Assembly (NCBI GenBank): GCA_009809945.1
Contig: WTPW01000064.1
Location: 434,519-498,518 of the forward strand
Source: Gigaspora margarita
Lineage: Eukaryota; Glomeromycota; Glomeromycetes; Diversisporales; Gigasporaceae
Direction: 5' to 3'
DNA length: 64,000 nucleotides
Shown: piece by piece, positions 47,115-58,430 of the stretch
How positions within the stretch are numbered: the first letter of the stretch is position 1
Layout of the letters: every line of letters starts with the position of its first letter
The notes under the pieces: model-generated
Seen by the model: the letters and a program-made list of their open reading frames with translations, nothing else
Databases searched by the model: none
What the model was told of the DNA's origin: nothing
Program-made: the position numbers and the translations under genes

Positions 47115-47399
47115 TAAAGCTGCTCGATACGTAAGTATCGGGGCAGCTTTTGTCTCGAATCATCACGAGACTAAACATGTGACATGTCCGATTATGTTCG
47201 GTCTAATGATCGATCAATAATTCTAGGTGAGTATGAAGTAATTCTTACGAAATACGTTCAGAATGGGATATTTTAAGAAATTAATTGAGTAAGTATGAGG
47301 TAATGGGTTAGTGTTCTGGTATATTAGCATTTGTTAAGGTACGTAGAAGAAATAGTCTTTTTTCTTCTGCGAACCTGACATTGGTTCTGGTTAAGTCGA
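47115..47399 (+). repeat. Split direct repeat A1
   Basis: Runs from AAAGCTGCTCGA to GGTTAAGTCGA. Nearly identical to 50281-50549, apart from a short insertion near the start and a few substitutions. Confidence 0.85.
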
Positions 47400-47432
47400 G
47401 CAACTTTAGCCTTAAATTATTATCCTTACACT

Positions 47433-48147
47433 ATGAGCCAAAATAAAAATAAGTCAGCTATGGTAGAGGATGAACCTTCATCTTCGATTAATAGTGATGT
47501 TGAACCAACTCACAAAAGTGGCCAGCCAATTTTGAAACCAATTTTGGCCGTGTGTCTATGGATTTGTTGAGGTTTCTGTGTCATGAACTGGGCATTCCAA
47601 AGGCGGGTTTTAAACAAGTTTTGGTTAACTCTTAGCTAGTGAGGCTAAAAAGAGGTGCGAATTAGGGGGTTTAGATAACTCAGAAAAAGGAAAAGGTGTT
47701 GAGCCGGACAAGAATTCAAAGCCAGCTTTGAATGATAGTAACAAATTTTTGATGGGTTGGTAGTGTACCATCAGATGATGCAGGTTCGAGATCCAAGTCT
47801 TCTAATAGTTTTTTTGCCTCCTCGGTTGCCTTCTGCTATGAATGAGATACCTTGTAATTGGGGTTTCAAGTGGGCATATGGAAAAAGCATGATCTGTCTA
47901 AAGCTGAAATCAGTGGGAATGTAATGAATGGTGCAAGGATGAGCCATTATTGGATAAGGCTTTATTATCTGATGAAGTTGGATACGTGTATTTGGCTAGG
48001 CAGATGGCGCTTGAGGGAGCTTATATGGTTAGAATGGTGGATGGGGATGGATGGAGTGTGACCGCAAAAATGATGGCGAGTGAGTCAGTAGATCTAATGT
48101 CGGAGTTGTTTTGTGCTAAGCGTGAGATAGCTGAAATGGCAGCGTAG
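47433..48147 (+). pseudogene. ORF1/Gag-like region of the tyrosine-recombinase element, fossil
   Basis: Opens with a charged, Ser-rich start (MSQNKNKSAMVEDEPSSS) just after repeat A1. Ends with a helical region containing DKALLSDEVGYVYLARQMAL and ELFCAKREIAEMAA. Position and composition fit the first ORF of DIRS-like elements. Broken; no intact product expected. Confidence 0.5.
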
Positions 48148-49319
48148 CAATTTTTTGGAAGTAAACTTCCTAGGGCATATTATGAACTGAATCAGACAGT
48201 GAATGGTTGTCAATGGCAGTCACAAACTCAGGTTCTGAATGCGTTTGTGCCTACTTTTATGCAGCGTCAACCACGCTTGCAACTAAATTGGCGTAGTTTG
48301 GGACAAGGAATGTTTTCACTTCCAGAAAGTATTGGAATGAATTTTAAGCCACAAGAATCTTCTGGTACATAGTTGTCAGGCCAGCAAACACTGCTGCATG
48401 TGCCTCCGCAGAACCTCTGGACAAATACTCAGAAACAGCAACAAGCTTTTTGGTACCTGCTAACTCCTGCTTATAAGAATTTTTGTTTGGCGTCTAAAGT
48501 GTGGGGTTTCTCAGGGTTTGGTTGCCGCTGAAAACTGGGTAAAGAAACTTTCGTCAAATGTAACTGCTTAACTTGAGGCAATAGCAGTTCTGCAGGTTCT
48601 TTAATCCTTTGGAGAACAGTTAAGAGGGTCTATGATAAATTGGTGATTGACAACAAAAATGGCCGAAAAAGCAGTGCAAGAGGGTGGTCCAGTAAAATGG
48701 CAAAGACATTGCTTGGAAGAGTTGGAATGTATGCATGGAGAAAGATATAAATATTTTTCAGGTTCATTAGGTTCCAAGTGAAGTGAATCTGACCGATGCC
48801 TTTCTAGGATTTAGATCCAAAAGATTGGGTGTTTAAATTGAAATGGTAGAGCAGTTGGAGGTTTATTGGGGGAAATGTCGATATTGATAAATTTGCAAGC
48901 CATTTGAATACAAAAAAGAAGAGATTCAACAGCTTGCACTTCTGTTCGAGGTTGCAAGTAATGGATTGTTTTATTTTGCAGAATTGGTAAAAAATTATTT
49001 ATACCTGCTTTTTGCAATGATCTATCAAGCTATTACGCATGCCAGGGAATGCAGTGCACCTATAGTAATTATTGTACCAGTTTGGGTTGCAGCTCCATGG
49101 TGACCCATAATTATAGAAGCTCAAAAGGAAGAGATAGTCCTTCCACGCACCAAAGGAAATTATTTAGCCTGGCTCCTCTGAGTGTTTGGAACCTTGCAAC
49201 AACAGAAAATGGTGATTAAAAGTGATTCGAATAGATTGGTCCAAGGGTTCTTAGTATATGCGGAGTACCTAATAGAAAATTCTATAAGCAAGCCCTATAG
49301 AAAAGACTAGGAAAAGCAT

Positions 49320-50115
49320 AGAAAGCTTTGGTGGAGTTTGCTATTAAAGTGAGTCATGCACCTTTACCTGTGGCAACTCCAATAGTAACAGCTTTTCTTG
49401 CTTGGTTAGAAACGTCAGAATGGGTTTCTGAGTTAGCTGGGTGTTTGGCTTCAATTTTCAGGGCTCATAGGGTTCAGAATTCACATGATCCTACAAAATA
49501 TTGTGCTGTGTAATATGTTGTTAATGGTTATAAAAAGTGTGCAGCTCAAGCTACAGTGGTAAAGTGGCCAAGGGACCCTTTGCTATTAGGACCATGAAGC
49601 ACTATTTTGATTTTTCTCAAAAGGTATTAGCTAGGAGTTTTTGCTTCGAGATTTGGTTTAATAACCCTAGGTTTAATGACTATGAGACAACCAGGGGAGC
49701 TTTGTAATCTAAAAAGAAATGATATATAAAATTTGTTGTGGGTGGATATTAATAAGTCTAAGACAGATTAGAAGACAAAAGGAAGTTTGTTCCAATTGAG
49801 AGATTGTACAGTAAATACTGCCCAGTGAAGAGATTGGAGGAGTGTCTGAGAGTGAGACCAGAAACAAGTGAAGATGCACCTTTGTTTTTGTCCAAAACAG
49901 AACAAGAAATGAGGTTTCTTCTATAGCTAAATGAGTTGCAAATCATGTTAATATTAAAGGAAATCTTATGGCTCATAGTTTTAGGATAGGCGGTGCCACT
50001 GCAGCAACAAGAGGTGGTTTATCATTGGAACAGATTCAAACTACTGGTGATTGGGTTGCTGATGCGGCTAGGTTATATATGAAGGCAGTGGGCACAGCTA
50101 ATTCAGGCTCTTAGT
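49320..50115 (+). pseudogene. Tyrosine recombinase of the nested element, fossil
   Basis: The plus strand retains recognisable blocks of a lambda-integrase-type recombinase, including a region around MTMRQPGELCNLKR and the later AHSFRIGG block with the H-x2-R pattern, followed by GDWVADAARLYM. In living relatives this enzyme inserts the circular DNA intermediate. Several breaks. It lies directly before repeat B1, as expected for the order. Confidence 0.7.
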
Positions 50116-50228
50116 AATGATGGGTTTTGGAGAGTAAATAATTGTTTAGATTGTTCAGTGTATAGAATAATTGTAGTGTTTTTTGGGTGGTATATGTTAA
50201 AACTTTATTAAGAACGATGCTCTTTAAC

Positions 50229-50283
50229 CACCCAAATGTATTTCCATCGTTAGTTAGTCCCCAAAATGAGAGACAAAACAAAA
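50229..50283 (+). repeat. Split direct repeat B1
   Basis: Begins CACCCAAATGTATTTCCATC. Matches 51361-51417 with about three differences. Confidence 0.85.
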
Positions 50284-50549
50284 AGCTGCTCGAGGCAGCT
50301 TTTTGTCTCGAATCATCACGAGACTAAACATGTGACATGTCCGATTATGTTCGGTCTAATGATCGATCAATAATTCTAGGTGAGTATGAAGTAATTCTTA
50401 CGAAATACGTTCAGAATGGGAAAGTTTAAATTAATTGAGTAAGTATGCGGTAATGGGTTAGTGTTCTGGTATATTAGCATTTGTTAAGGTACGTAGAAGA
50501 AATAGTCTTTTTTCTTCTGCGAACCCGACATTCGTTCTGGTTAAGTCGA
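50281..50549 (+). repeat. Split direct repeat A2
   Basis: Copy of A1 adjoining B1. Followed by CCCTCCCTCCC and the hairpin array. A diverged third copy of the A sequence lies at about 50772-51000. Confidence 0.85.
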
Positions 50550-50586
50550 CCCTCCCTCCCTACCCAGTAAGTTACTCCGAAATGGC

Positions 50587-51290
50587 CTGTCGGGACGACA
50601 GTCATATAAGAGCTAGGGTCGATGTGTGACTAAAGATATTTGCTTAAGTAATTGACCTGTCAGGACGACAGTCATTTGCACAAAATTCTAATGCTTCGAT
50701 GACCTGTCGGGACGACAGTCATATAAGAACGTCATATAAGAAGCTGGGGTTGATATATTTGGTTTTAATATTGAGGCAGCTTTTGTCTCGAATCATCGCA
50801 AGACCAAACATGTGACATGTCTAATCAGGTTCGGTCTTATAATCGATCAAGTGATCGATCAATGATGTTTGATTAGTATGAAGTAATTTTCATGAGATGC
50901 ATGTGAAATGGAAAATGGAGAAGTCTAAGTAGTTAGTAAGTATGAGGCAATGAATGAATAGGAATATTACTAAGCAAGGGGTTTGCAAGGGAACCCGACA
51001 TTAGTTCTGATTACGCCGACCCTCCCTCCCTGCCCAATTAGCTACCAAAATTACCTGTCGGAACGACAGTCATATGAGAAGCTAGGGTCGATGTGTGACT
51101 AATATATTCGTTTAAGTAATTGGCCTGTCGGGACGACAGTCAGTTATACAGAATGCTAACGCTTCGATGACCTGTCGGGACGACAGTCATATGAGAAGCT
51201 GAGGTTGTTATATTTTTGTTCAGGGGTGTGGCCTGTCGAGACGACAGTCACTAGTATGAAGTTTTTAATGGCCTATCGAGACAACAATCA
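50587..51290 (+). repeat. Array of eight CTGTCG-N3-CGACAG hairpins
   Basis: CCTGTCGGGACGACAGTCAT and variants occur eight times at irregular spacing (about 45-200 bp), two in slightly altered form. Each folds to a 6-bp stem with a 3-nt loop, and the last is degenerate. Two larger units, each with an A-like segment, CCCTCCCTCCC and three hairpins, are in tandem (50281-50771, 50772-51210). Confidence 0.8.
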
Positions 51291-51360
51291 TAAAGAAAAA
51301 CAAAAAGATTGTTGCACGATGCTAGAAAACTGTGTAGGTTGCTCGATTAGCAGGAGAAAA

Positions 51361-51417
51361 CACCCGAATGTATTTCCATCGTTAGTTAGTCCTCAAAATG
51401 AGAGACAAACCAAAAAA
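51361..51417 (+). repeat. Split direct repeat B2, right border of the nested element
   Basis: Second copy of B1. Beyond it the sequence returns to the hAT-like shell. Confidence 0.8.
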
Positions 51418-52341
51418 ATATTATGCACGCATTAACTTTTTATTTATTTCTCGCTCCACATATATACGTACGTACAGAGATAATGCGCAAACTGTACGTT
51501 GAAATAAATTTTTAAATTGTCATTATTAATTAAGTGGGAATCTAGACTTTTAATTTCTTGCATAAAATAATACACCAAGAATATTGTGTACCATATAGGC
51601 GAAAATCTCCAATTTCAGTGATTATTTCATAAGGTTAAATAAATTCGAGCCAATCATTTATGTGATTTAGATGATTATTGACTATTTGATCAAAATCGAT
51701 TATGAATTTCTTATGAGTCGTTTATGGATTTTTGTATGTATATAACCTAGTTATAAAGTTTTGTATGTATGTACAGTACTTGATCACTATAAATTTTAGT
51801 ACATTTATACCTGATTATACGCCTGATTACTTATAAATTTTTATACGCTTATGATTTGATCGCTTTGTTACCATTAATTTTAAATATGTATTTATATAAT
51901 AATATTTTAAAAAAATTGATAAAATTAAGGCAAATGAATTAATGAATTTAATAATTATAAGATTCAAATGTTTTAAAGTAGGTAAAGTCTGTATAAGCAT
52001 TTTTATTTGTAATCATCGCTGTAAGATTTATAAGAAATGATTATTATTTTAACGAGAAATTACATTCCTCGTGATCATATATACATATATATATGTATAT
52101 TTATTAATCGTGAAAAATCCAGAGACTCTACTCGATCCCGCGCGGGATTTTTAAAAAAATCGGGATTTGCCCATCACTAGGTAACACCCTAACGGGACAT
52201 ATATATGTATGTTGTATGCTTGAGTAACCAGGAAAAGGTAGATATCAATTGAATTTGTAGACACTTGGTAGATTTAGAATCATATTAAAGTTGAAAAGTA
52301 CAATATGAATATATAGCTCTTATAAAAAAAAAATAAATTTT

Positions 52342-55215
52342 TTATCGTAATTTTGTACGATGTGGTGACACACAATGTTTGGGACAAGTTCCCGAACAAT
52401 GATTTCTTTTTTTACGTCTTCGGGCGGCAGAAGAGGAAGATGATAGCAACGGAGAAACCTAAAGATAAAGTTCATTAATACAATTATTATTATTATTGTT
52501 GTTAATACTATTTATACTTACGGATTTTTTTGATAAAAAATTCATATTATAATTTTCCGTTCTTTATTCCGAGTGTTACGTTCACATAATGTTATAAGTG
52601 CCTCGCGTAGTGTGATAGGTACAGTTCTTTGAATCGAACTGCTGGATTCGTTATTATCATAATTATCATAATTGTTATAGCCATCGTCTCTATTTTTTCT
52701 TTTTCTAATACGAGAGGAAGATGGAGAAACCTAAAGATATAGTAAAATTTATTAATACAGCTATTATGACTATTATTATTATTATTGTTAATACTATTTA
52801 TACTTACGGATTTTTTTGATANNNNNNNNNNNNNNNNNNNNNNNNNNNNNNNNNNNNNNNNNNNNNNNNNNNNNNNNNNNNNNNNNNNNNNNNNNNNNNN
52901 NNNNNNNNNNNNNNNNNNNNNNNNNNNNNNNNNNNNNNNNNNNNNNNNNNNNNNNNNNNNNNNNNNNNNNNNNNNNNNNNNNNNNNNNNNNNNNNNNNNN
53001 NNNNNNNNNNNNNNNNNNNNNNNNNNNNNNNNNNNNNNNNNNNNNNNNNNNNNNNNNNNNNNNNNNNNNNNNNNNNNNNNNNNNNNNNNNNNNNNNNNNN
53101 NNNNNNNNNNNNNNNNNNNNNNNNNNNNNNNNNNNNNNNNNNNNNNNNNNNNNNNNNNNNNNNNNNNNNNNNNNNNNNNNNNNNNNNNNNNNNNNNNNNN
53201 NNNNNNNNNNNNNNNNNNNNNNNNNNNNNNNNNNNNNNNNNNNNNNNNNNNNNNNNNNNNNNNNNNNNNNNNNNNNNNNNNNNNNNNNNNNNNNNNNNNN
53301 NNNNNNNNNNNNNNNNNNNNNNNNNNNNNNNNNNNNNNNNNNNNNNNNNNNNNNNNNNNNNNNNNNNNNNNNNNNNNNNATATTATAATTTATCCGTTCT
53401 TTATTCCGAGTGTTACGTTCACATGATGTCATAGGCGCCTCGCGTGGTGTGATAGGTAACCGAACTGCTGGATTCGTTATTATCATAATTATCATAATTG
53501 TTATAGCCATCGTCTCTATTTTTTCTTTTTCTAATACGAGAGAAAGATGGAGAAACCTAAAGATATAGTAAAATTTATTAATACAGCTATTATGACTATC
53601 ATTGTTAATACTATTTATCCTTACCTTATCATTATTATTATAATTATTACCGACCACTTCCACTTCGTCAGGAACTTCATAATTATTTTTATTATTGTTG
53701 ATGACGACTTCATCAGGAACTTTATTATTATTATTATTATTGTTGCTGATGACGGATTCGCCAGGAACTTCATTGTTATTATTATTGTTGTTGTTGGCGA
53801 CTTCGTCAGGAACTTCATTATTATTGTTGTTGTTGATGACGATTTCGTCAGGAACTTCATTATTATTATGATTATTGATGACGACTTCGTCAGGAACTTC
53901 ACTATTATTATTATTATTATTGTCGTCATCGTCAGGAACTTCATCATTATTATTATTATTATTTTTGTTGTTGATGACGACTTCGTCAGGAACTTCGTTA
54001 TTATTATGATTATTATTGTTGTTGATGACGACTTCGTCAGGAACTTCATTATTATTATTATAATTATTATTATTATTGCTGTTGACGACTTCATCAGTCT
54101 CATTGCCATTATTATTAGTGTAGGCGGCGACGACGACGACTCCAGTCTCATTGACATTGTCATAACCAGGGATGTTATCGTCGACGACGACTTCAATCGG
54201 AAAGTCCTCAAAATTATTATTTGTTCTAGAGGAGGAGGATGATTGCACAAACCAAATTCTCCTCATCTTCGGGAGGTGCCTTATTCAAAATCACAGAAAG
54301 CTCGTGCTGTTTGCATGTTATAGCGTTCTCAGTATCGCTTAGTTCCTTTAAAAGCTTTTCTTTTTTTATATTAAATAACGACAAATTTTGTTTCTAATTA
54401 CAGAAGAATAGTAAGAATAATGTTAAAGCTAATATATGCAAATAAGTAATTTTACTTACAAGTTTAATTTCCTCTAAAACCTCAGTCCAATAAGTTTTTA
54501 GTCTATTTTGTTTTGTTCTCTTTCTAACTTCACCTATTGTAAAAAAGCATTTATCAATGTTCACAATATGTAATTTTTATTTAGTGTGAGGGTATGCCAA
54601 AAATTAATTCAGGTATATACGGTAATTCTCCTGGGCTAGTTCGCGTATTGTACCCCGTTTAGAAGTTACCCTAACTGCTAAATGAAAAAATACACACCCT
54701 TCTACTCAAATTTTCGTCAAATTTGCTTGCCGCTTGCAAAAAGGTATTAAACCAATTGATATCAAGGTCCTCACAGTATAAAGTAGTCAGCTTGTTCTCG
54801 AAATCCTCACAATAGGGAGTGGTTGAAGTACCAGCAACGTATTCTGCAATTTCATGCTGACGTTGAATCAAGAAGAGCCGAAGAAAGTTTTTTTTTACTT
54901 TTAGGGTGGCCTAAATATGGAACAATATATGTAAACATGATAAAATTGTATACAAGAAAGAAATTACGTGAAAATTTTTTTTCTCTCTAATCGTGAAAAA
55001 AAAATTTACAAAAAAACACATACGCGTCGCGAGGTAAAAAAAGATTTCGTAGGCCAATCAGCCGGTGGTTTCCCGCCTGCCGCAGAAGGCCGGCTGTTAG
55101 AACTGGTAGAATCAGGTGCTTGTTCTTGTGTGATAATTTGACTCGTGGAGGGTAAGGGTGGGTCAAAAACTTTCGAAATTTTCAGGACAGAGTTTGTTAG
55201 GTTTTGGGGTCTTGG
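52342..55215 (-). CDS. Spliced gene with Asn-rich EVPDEVV repeats and duplicated exon, function unknown (5' partial)
   Basis: Introns with good borders on the minus strand: 55023-54911, 54705-54534, 54459-54394, 53624-53557, 52807-52731 and 52521-52459. Joined exons read DPPLPSTSQIITQEQAPDS..FFTSRR, ATLKVKKNFLRLFLIQRQHE..WFNTFLQAASKFDENL, SEVRKRTKQNRLKTYWTEVL, then a coiled-coil-like LLKELSDTENAITCKQHELS. Next comes an Asn-rich array of about ten N(n)EVPDEVVI units (54110-53640), a basic RKRKNRDDGYNNYDNYDNN exon present twice (53556-53390 and 52730-52522), and a short tail with NHCSGTCPKHCVSPH ending at TAA 52344-52342. The join between the coiled coil and the Asn repeats (about 54270-54225) changes frame and is unresolved. 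The first copy of the duplicated exon has an 11-bp deletion relative to the second, and the second lacks one base near 52552. Gap at 52822-53379. I do not recognise the family. Confidence 0.6.
52822..53379. other. Assembly gap (558 N)
   Basis: Run of N between two copies of an exon-intron module, so further copies may be hidden or collapsed here. Confidence 0.99.
53640..54110 (-). repeat. Trinucleotide-rich tandem array coding N(n)EVPDEVV
   Basis: About ten units with a constant 18-24 nt core (GAAGTTCCTGACGAAGTCGT on the minus strand) and a variable run of AAT/AAC codons. All length changes are multiples of three. The plus-strand 231-codon frame here is the reverse reading. Confidence 0.8.
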
Positions 55216-56040
55216 TATTTATGGTCTGAATTTCGGGTGGCTTGTGTGTGTGGCCTGTGACCCCGTGACCCTTCATTGATTGGAGAATATTGCTGCTGTG
55301 TAACATTACCGTGAGTCACGCTTCCTGGATCTACACTTATTGGTGGAGAGTCGATCACGTGATTTGTGTCAAATGTTATTGTGCCTATAGATCTGGAGCG
55401 TCCTTAAAATATACCCGGGGTATAGGCTCTTAACCTATAACCTCTAAATAAATAAACTAAATTTAAAATAGCTATCACGTGCTAACTAAATTGAGAAACG
55501 GGATAAAAGCCTATACCCCCGGTACAGGCTTAAACAGCCCATAAATCTGCGAGTTTTGACGATCACGTGAACTGGTATCACCCGCTACGGTGCTTAGCTC
55601 CGTTTTTCGAACTGCTTTGCTTCGGACAATAAAAATTAAATCAACGGTTGAAATTAATTTTTAAAGCAAAATCTATCAGTGTAGAAAAAATTTTGATCGA
55701 AACTAAATGCAAAAACTGAAACTTTATTACTTTGCTGAACGAATACTGTGGGACAGATTAACATCACATTCGGGTTTGTGTTGTGTATTACGGTATTTCA
55801 GATCAATTTGCAAATAAGCCCTTGTGATGGCAAGAAAAACTATCTTATTTTTCAATTCGTGTGAAAATTTTTTTAAATAGTGCCTGCTTTTGACTTTTAT
55901 TAGTCTAGTGCGTAGCGTAAGACTTTATTCTAAATTATAGCCATCCGATTTATATAGCTAGCTGATGATGAACATGTAGTGTGGTAATCGACCAGTTTAC
56001 TGTATGCGGTTATGATTATATGTTGTGCGTGAAATTTGAA
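55216..56040. other. Region upstream of the spliced gene, with a hairpin and CACGTG motifs
   Basis: 55418-55536 has imperfect inverted ends (ACCCGGGGTATAGGCT against ACCGGGGGTATAGGCT). GATCACGTGA occurs at about 55351 and 55560. The minus strand shows open pieces (QQQYSPINEGSRGHRPHTQ near 55300-55200) that could be a further 5' exon. Otherwise nothing recognised. Confidence 0.4.
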
Positions 56041-56203
56041 TAAGCGTGAATTTGAAACTGAGATACGTCAGACCAAAATTTTTTGAGATGCGTAAAATCG
56101 ATTTTATCAATTATGCGTCAAACTAAAAATAGATAATACATATCATACGGCGAAAAATAAATTTAAAAGCACATATTGCACTGCACTACTATATTACTTT
56201 AAT

Positions 56204-56410
56204 CTAAACTAAAATTCTATTGTTGCATGTTTTTCCACTATGACATTTGCTTCCACATCCAACTCCAGACTTTTTGCAACGGCAAATGCTTCCTGTAAGG
56301 ACATCGCCATTATTTTGATTCCGTGCAGTTTCCCTAACAGATTCACCTATGCAGTATAAATTATTTAAAATACCACATTTTGCATCCGAGACGATATTTG
56401 AATGTTTCAT
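56204..56410 (-). pseudogene. Cys-rich tail of the integrase element, fossil
   Basis: SICRCKKSGVGCGSKCHSGKTCNN is a compact Cys/His cluster often found at the C-terminus of this integrase family. It lies downstream of the integrase core in the same orientation. Confidence 0.5.
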
Positions 56411-56969
56411 TATAATTTATCTTATCTAAAATTTTGCATGGGAGTACATGTCGATCTGTATCAAATCGATCGATTTTTGGTACAAGAATTTGTGTAAACT
56501 TCTAAATTTTGCTGTTCAAATCTTCGTAATTCCTGATGTCCTGTTAATGGGTGGTTTGTTATTCTTGTAATGGTTGAGAGGTATATAATATGGAGTGTTG
56601 GAAAGAAGAATCGATCTAAATATTAATTTATTATTATCTGTTATTATTAATTTATTTATATGTACAAATTACATAAATAACGGGAATAAATAAATTGCTA
56701 AATTAATTACCATCAAACTTGCAATTACAGGTATGTTATTATGATTATCAATTAAAATCCAAATTTGGGGTCAACTAAATTGTAGATTCTACTACGAATA
56801 GTATTGGTATCATTCGAATTCGAATTGGTATTGGTATCATTCAAATTCGAATTGATATTGGTATCATTATTTGAACTCGAATTGGTAGTAGTATTATCAT
56901 TTGAATTTGAATCTTGAATCAAATTTACTGAAGACTCGATTACAGGTGAAATATCAAGAATCAAATCAT

Positions 56970-57830
56970 CTAAATTATTAATTGATTCTTGAAAATTTTC
57001 TGAATTAAACTCATCCGGAATTTCATCTTCACAAGAAATATTATTCTTAAATAACTGATCAATAATAACAGAATCTCCATGTGGAATCCCACCAAATACG
57101 AGTTCATATAAGGTTTTTTATTATGTGCTCTACAGGCTGAATTATTCATTGCATAAACTATAAATCTTAAACCGAATGACCAGTCTTGGCGTTTGTTATC
57201 CTCCATCCACTTTCCTAATTTAGTTTCAAGAATTCCATTCGCTCGTTCAACCAGATCTTGGCTTGCAGGATGCCGTGGCCTTCCATTAATAATTTGAATT
57301 GTAGGCCACAAGCGAACTAATTCAGTAATTATTGAAGAGACAAACTCCCTTCCGTTGTCTGCTTGAAGAATTAAAGGTAGTCCAAATGTTGTAAAAATGT
57401 CAAATAGAAAAGCTGCCACTTCTACTGCACGGTTGAAGTAAGTGCACGAGCCCATAAATATCTTGTAAAGTGTTCACGAATATGAACAATGTATTTAAAT
57501 TCATTATCTTGTTGAAAAGTCATATCAACTAAATATTAATCATTAAATTTTATATTATAAAAAATTAATATATATTATATTATATTATATTATAATATTA
57601 TATTATTCTATTCTATAGTGCATATTATATATCATACTAAAAATGCATTTACCTGTAAAAGTGACATAACTTTCGCTCAATAATTGGTATTCCAGCCAAT
57701 GGTGAAATTTTTGTAAGCCTTGTTGCACATACATTACATTGTGATACAAAATGCTCAACAAGATCTTCCCTCCAGGTATCTTTTTGACCTCTGTGTTGAG
57801 AAACTGTTGCAGAATTCATTATACATATTT
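56970..57830 (-). pseudogene. Retroviral-type integrase region (KRBA2-like), fossil
   Basis: Zinc-binding part first (about 57830-57660, EHFVSQCNVCATRL with the C-x2-C pair). Then the catalytic core, with LQADNGREFVSSIITELV and the later SQDLVERANGILETKLGKW block, typical of DDE integrases. The family resembles integrases annotated as KRAB-A-domain-protein-2-like in many genomes. Broken. Confidence 0.7.
57566..57612. repeat. TATAT microsatellite
   Basis: Run of TATTATATTATA words between the integrase parts. Confidence 0.6.
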
Positions 57831-58430
57831 TCTACAACCAATACGGGGCATTCAATTTTTAACTTTCTCATTATTTTTTTTTGTTTGTATTCGAATATGA
57901 AGTACAATATAGAAATCAGATGAAATTTTCCTTGATTTGTTGTAATTTCTCTTGATTTATCAAGGCCAAATTATCGATATATTGTTTGACTAAATTATCA
58001 AAGGATTGTCGAGAAATAAATGAATTTTACATTGTATTTAATTGATAAATTACATGAATGAAATTGTAAAGAAAATTAATATTTAATCAACGTAGTTTTA
58101 TTCAATTTACATGTATTATAATATTATGATATTTATTATGCGTATTTTGATATGACACATAAATGATTAAACTGATCTGACGCATCTCAAAGTCAAATTT
58201 TAATTCTACGCAACTCAATTTTAAATCTACACCTATTCGAATCTGAGGTACGACTTATATAATGTAAATAATTATTTTCAGTAACGTAATTTATTTATTA
58301 CCCAATAAGAAACAATAATTTCAAATCCGGTTATTGCCCGATTTGAAAAAATTTTATTACAGCTGTTTTCATAAATTCTGAATTCGATAAGACTAAATAT
58401 TGACTGCATACTTGTCGCACTTGTAATTTC

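Larger units (their letters stand above)
47115..51417 (+). mobile_element. Tyrosine-recombinase retroelement (DIRS order, PAT/Ngaro-like), fossil
   Basis: Split direct repeats in the order A1 - coding - B1 - A2 - B2: A1 47115-47399 matches A2 50281-50549; B1 50229-50283 matches B2 51361-51417. This arrangement is known for PAT/Ngaro-type DIRS elements. Coding parts in order: ORF1/Gag-like (about 47433-48147), a short stretch resembling the region between RNase H and recombinase (about 48880-49130), and a tyrosine recombinase (about 49320-50115). I do not recognise a reverse-transcriptase core. The element looks broken, with roughly ten or more interruptions, yet A1 and A2 are still very similar, so it may be of moderate age. 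No target duplication is expected for this order, and none was seen. Confidence 0.78.
46954..52179. mobile_element. hAT-like non-autonomous element, 8-bp duplication GGTAACAC, host to a nested retroelement
   Basis: TAGTGATGGGCAA at both ends, inverted, followed by GCGGGAT/CGCGCGGGATTT words as subterminal repeats. GGTAACAC at 46946-46953 and 52180-52187, exact. Only 46954-47114 and about 51418-52179 belong to this element (about 920 bp, no coding seen, CGCGGGAT-rich ends). The rest is the inserted element at 47115-51417. Confidence 0.88.
56048..58245 (-). mobile_element. Integrase-bearing element (Ginger-like or LTR-retrotransposon kin), fossil
   Basis: Retroviral-type integrase coding lies at about 57830-56970 on the minus strand. 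Inverted TGAGAT(G/A)CGTCAGA words near 56060 and 58190 suggest inverted ends about 100 bp long, which would fit a Ginger-type DNA element rather than an LTR element. Other integrase carriers cannot be excluded. Old and broken, with several interruptions; the borders are approximate. Confidence 0.55.

Noticed and set aside
50587-51290. Regular palindromic repeats as a CRISPR-like array
   Set aside because: Spacing is irregular (45-200 bp), spacers are themselves repeated in two large units, and the context is a eukaryotic retroelement.
53547-54242. Plus-strand 231-codon frame rich in Ile/Val/Asp
   Set aside because: It is the reverse reading of the Asn-rich EVPDEVV array. The minus strand has matching intron borders and neighbouring exons.
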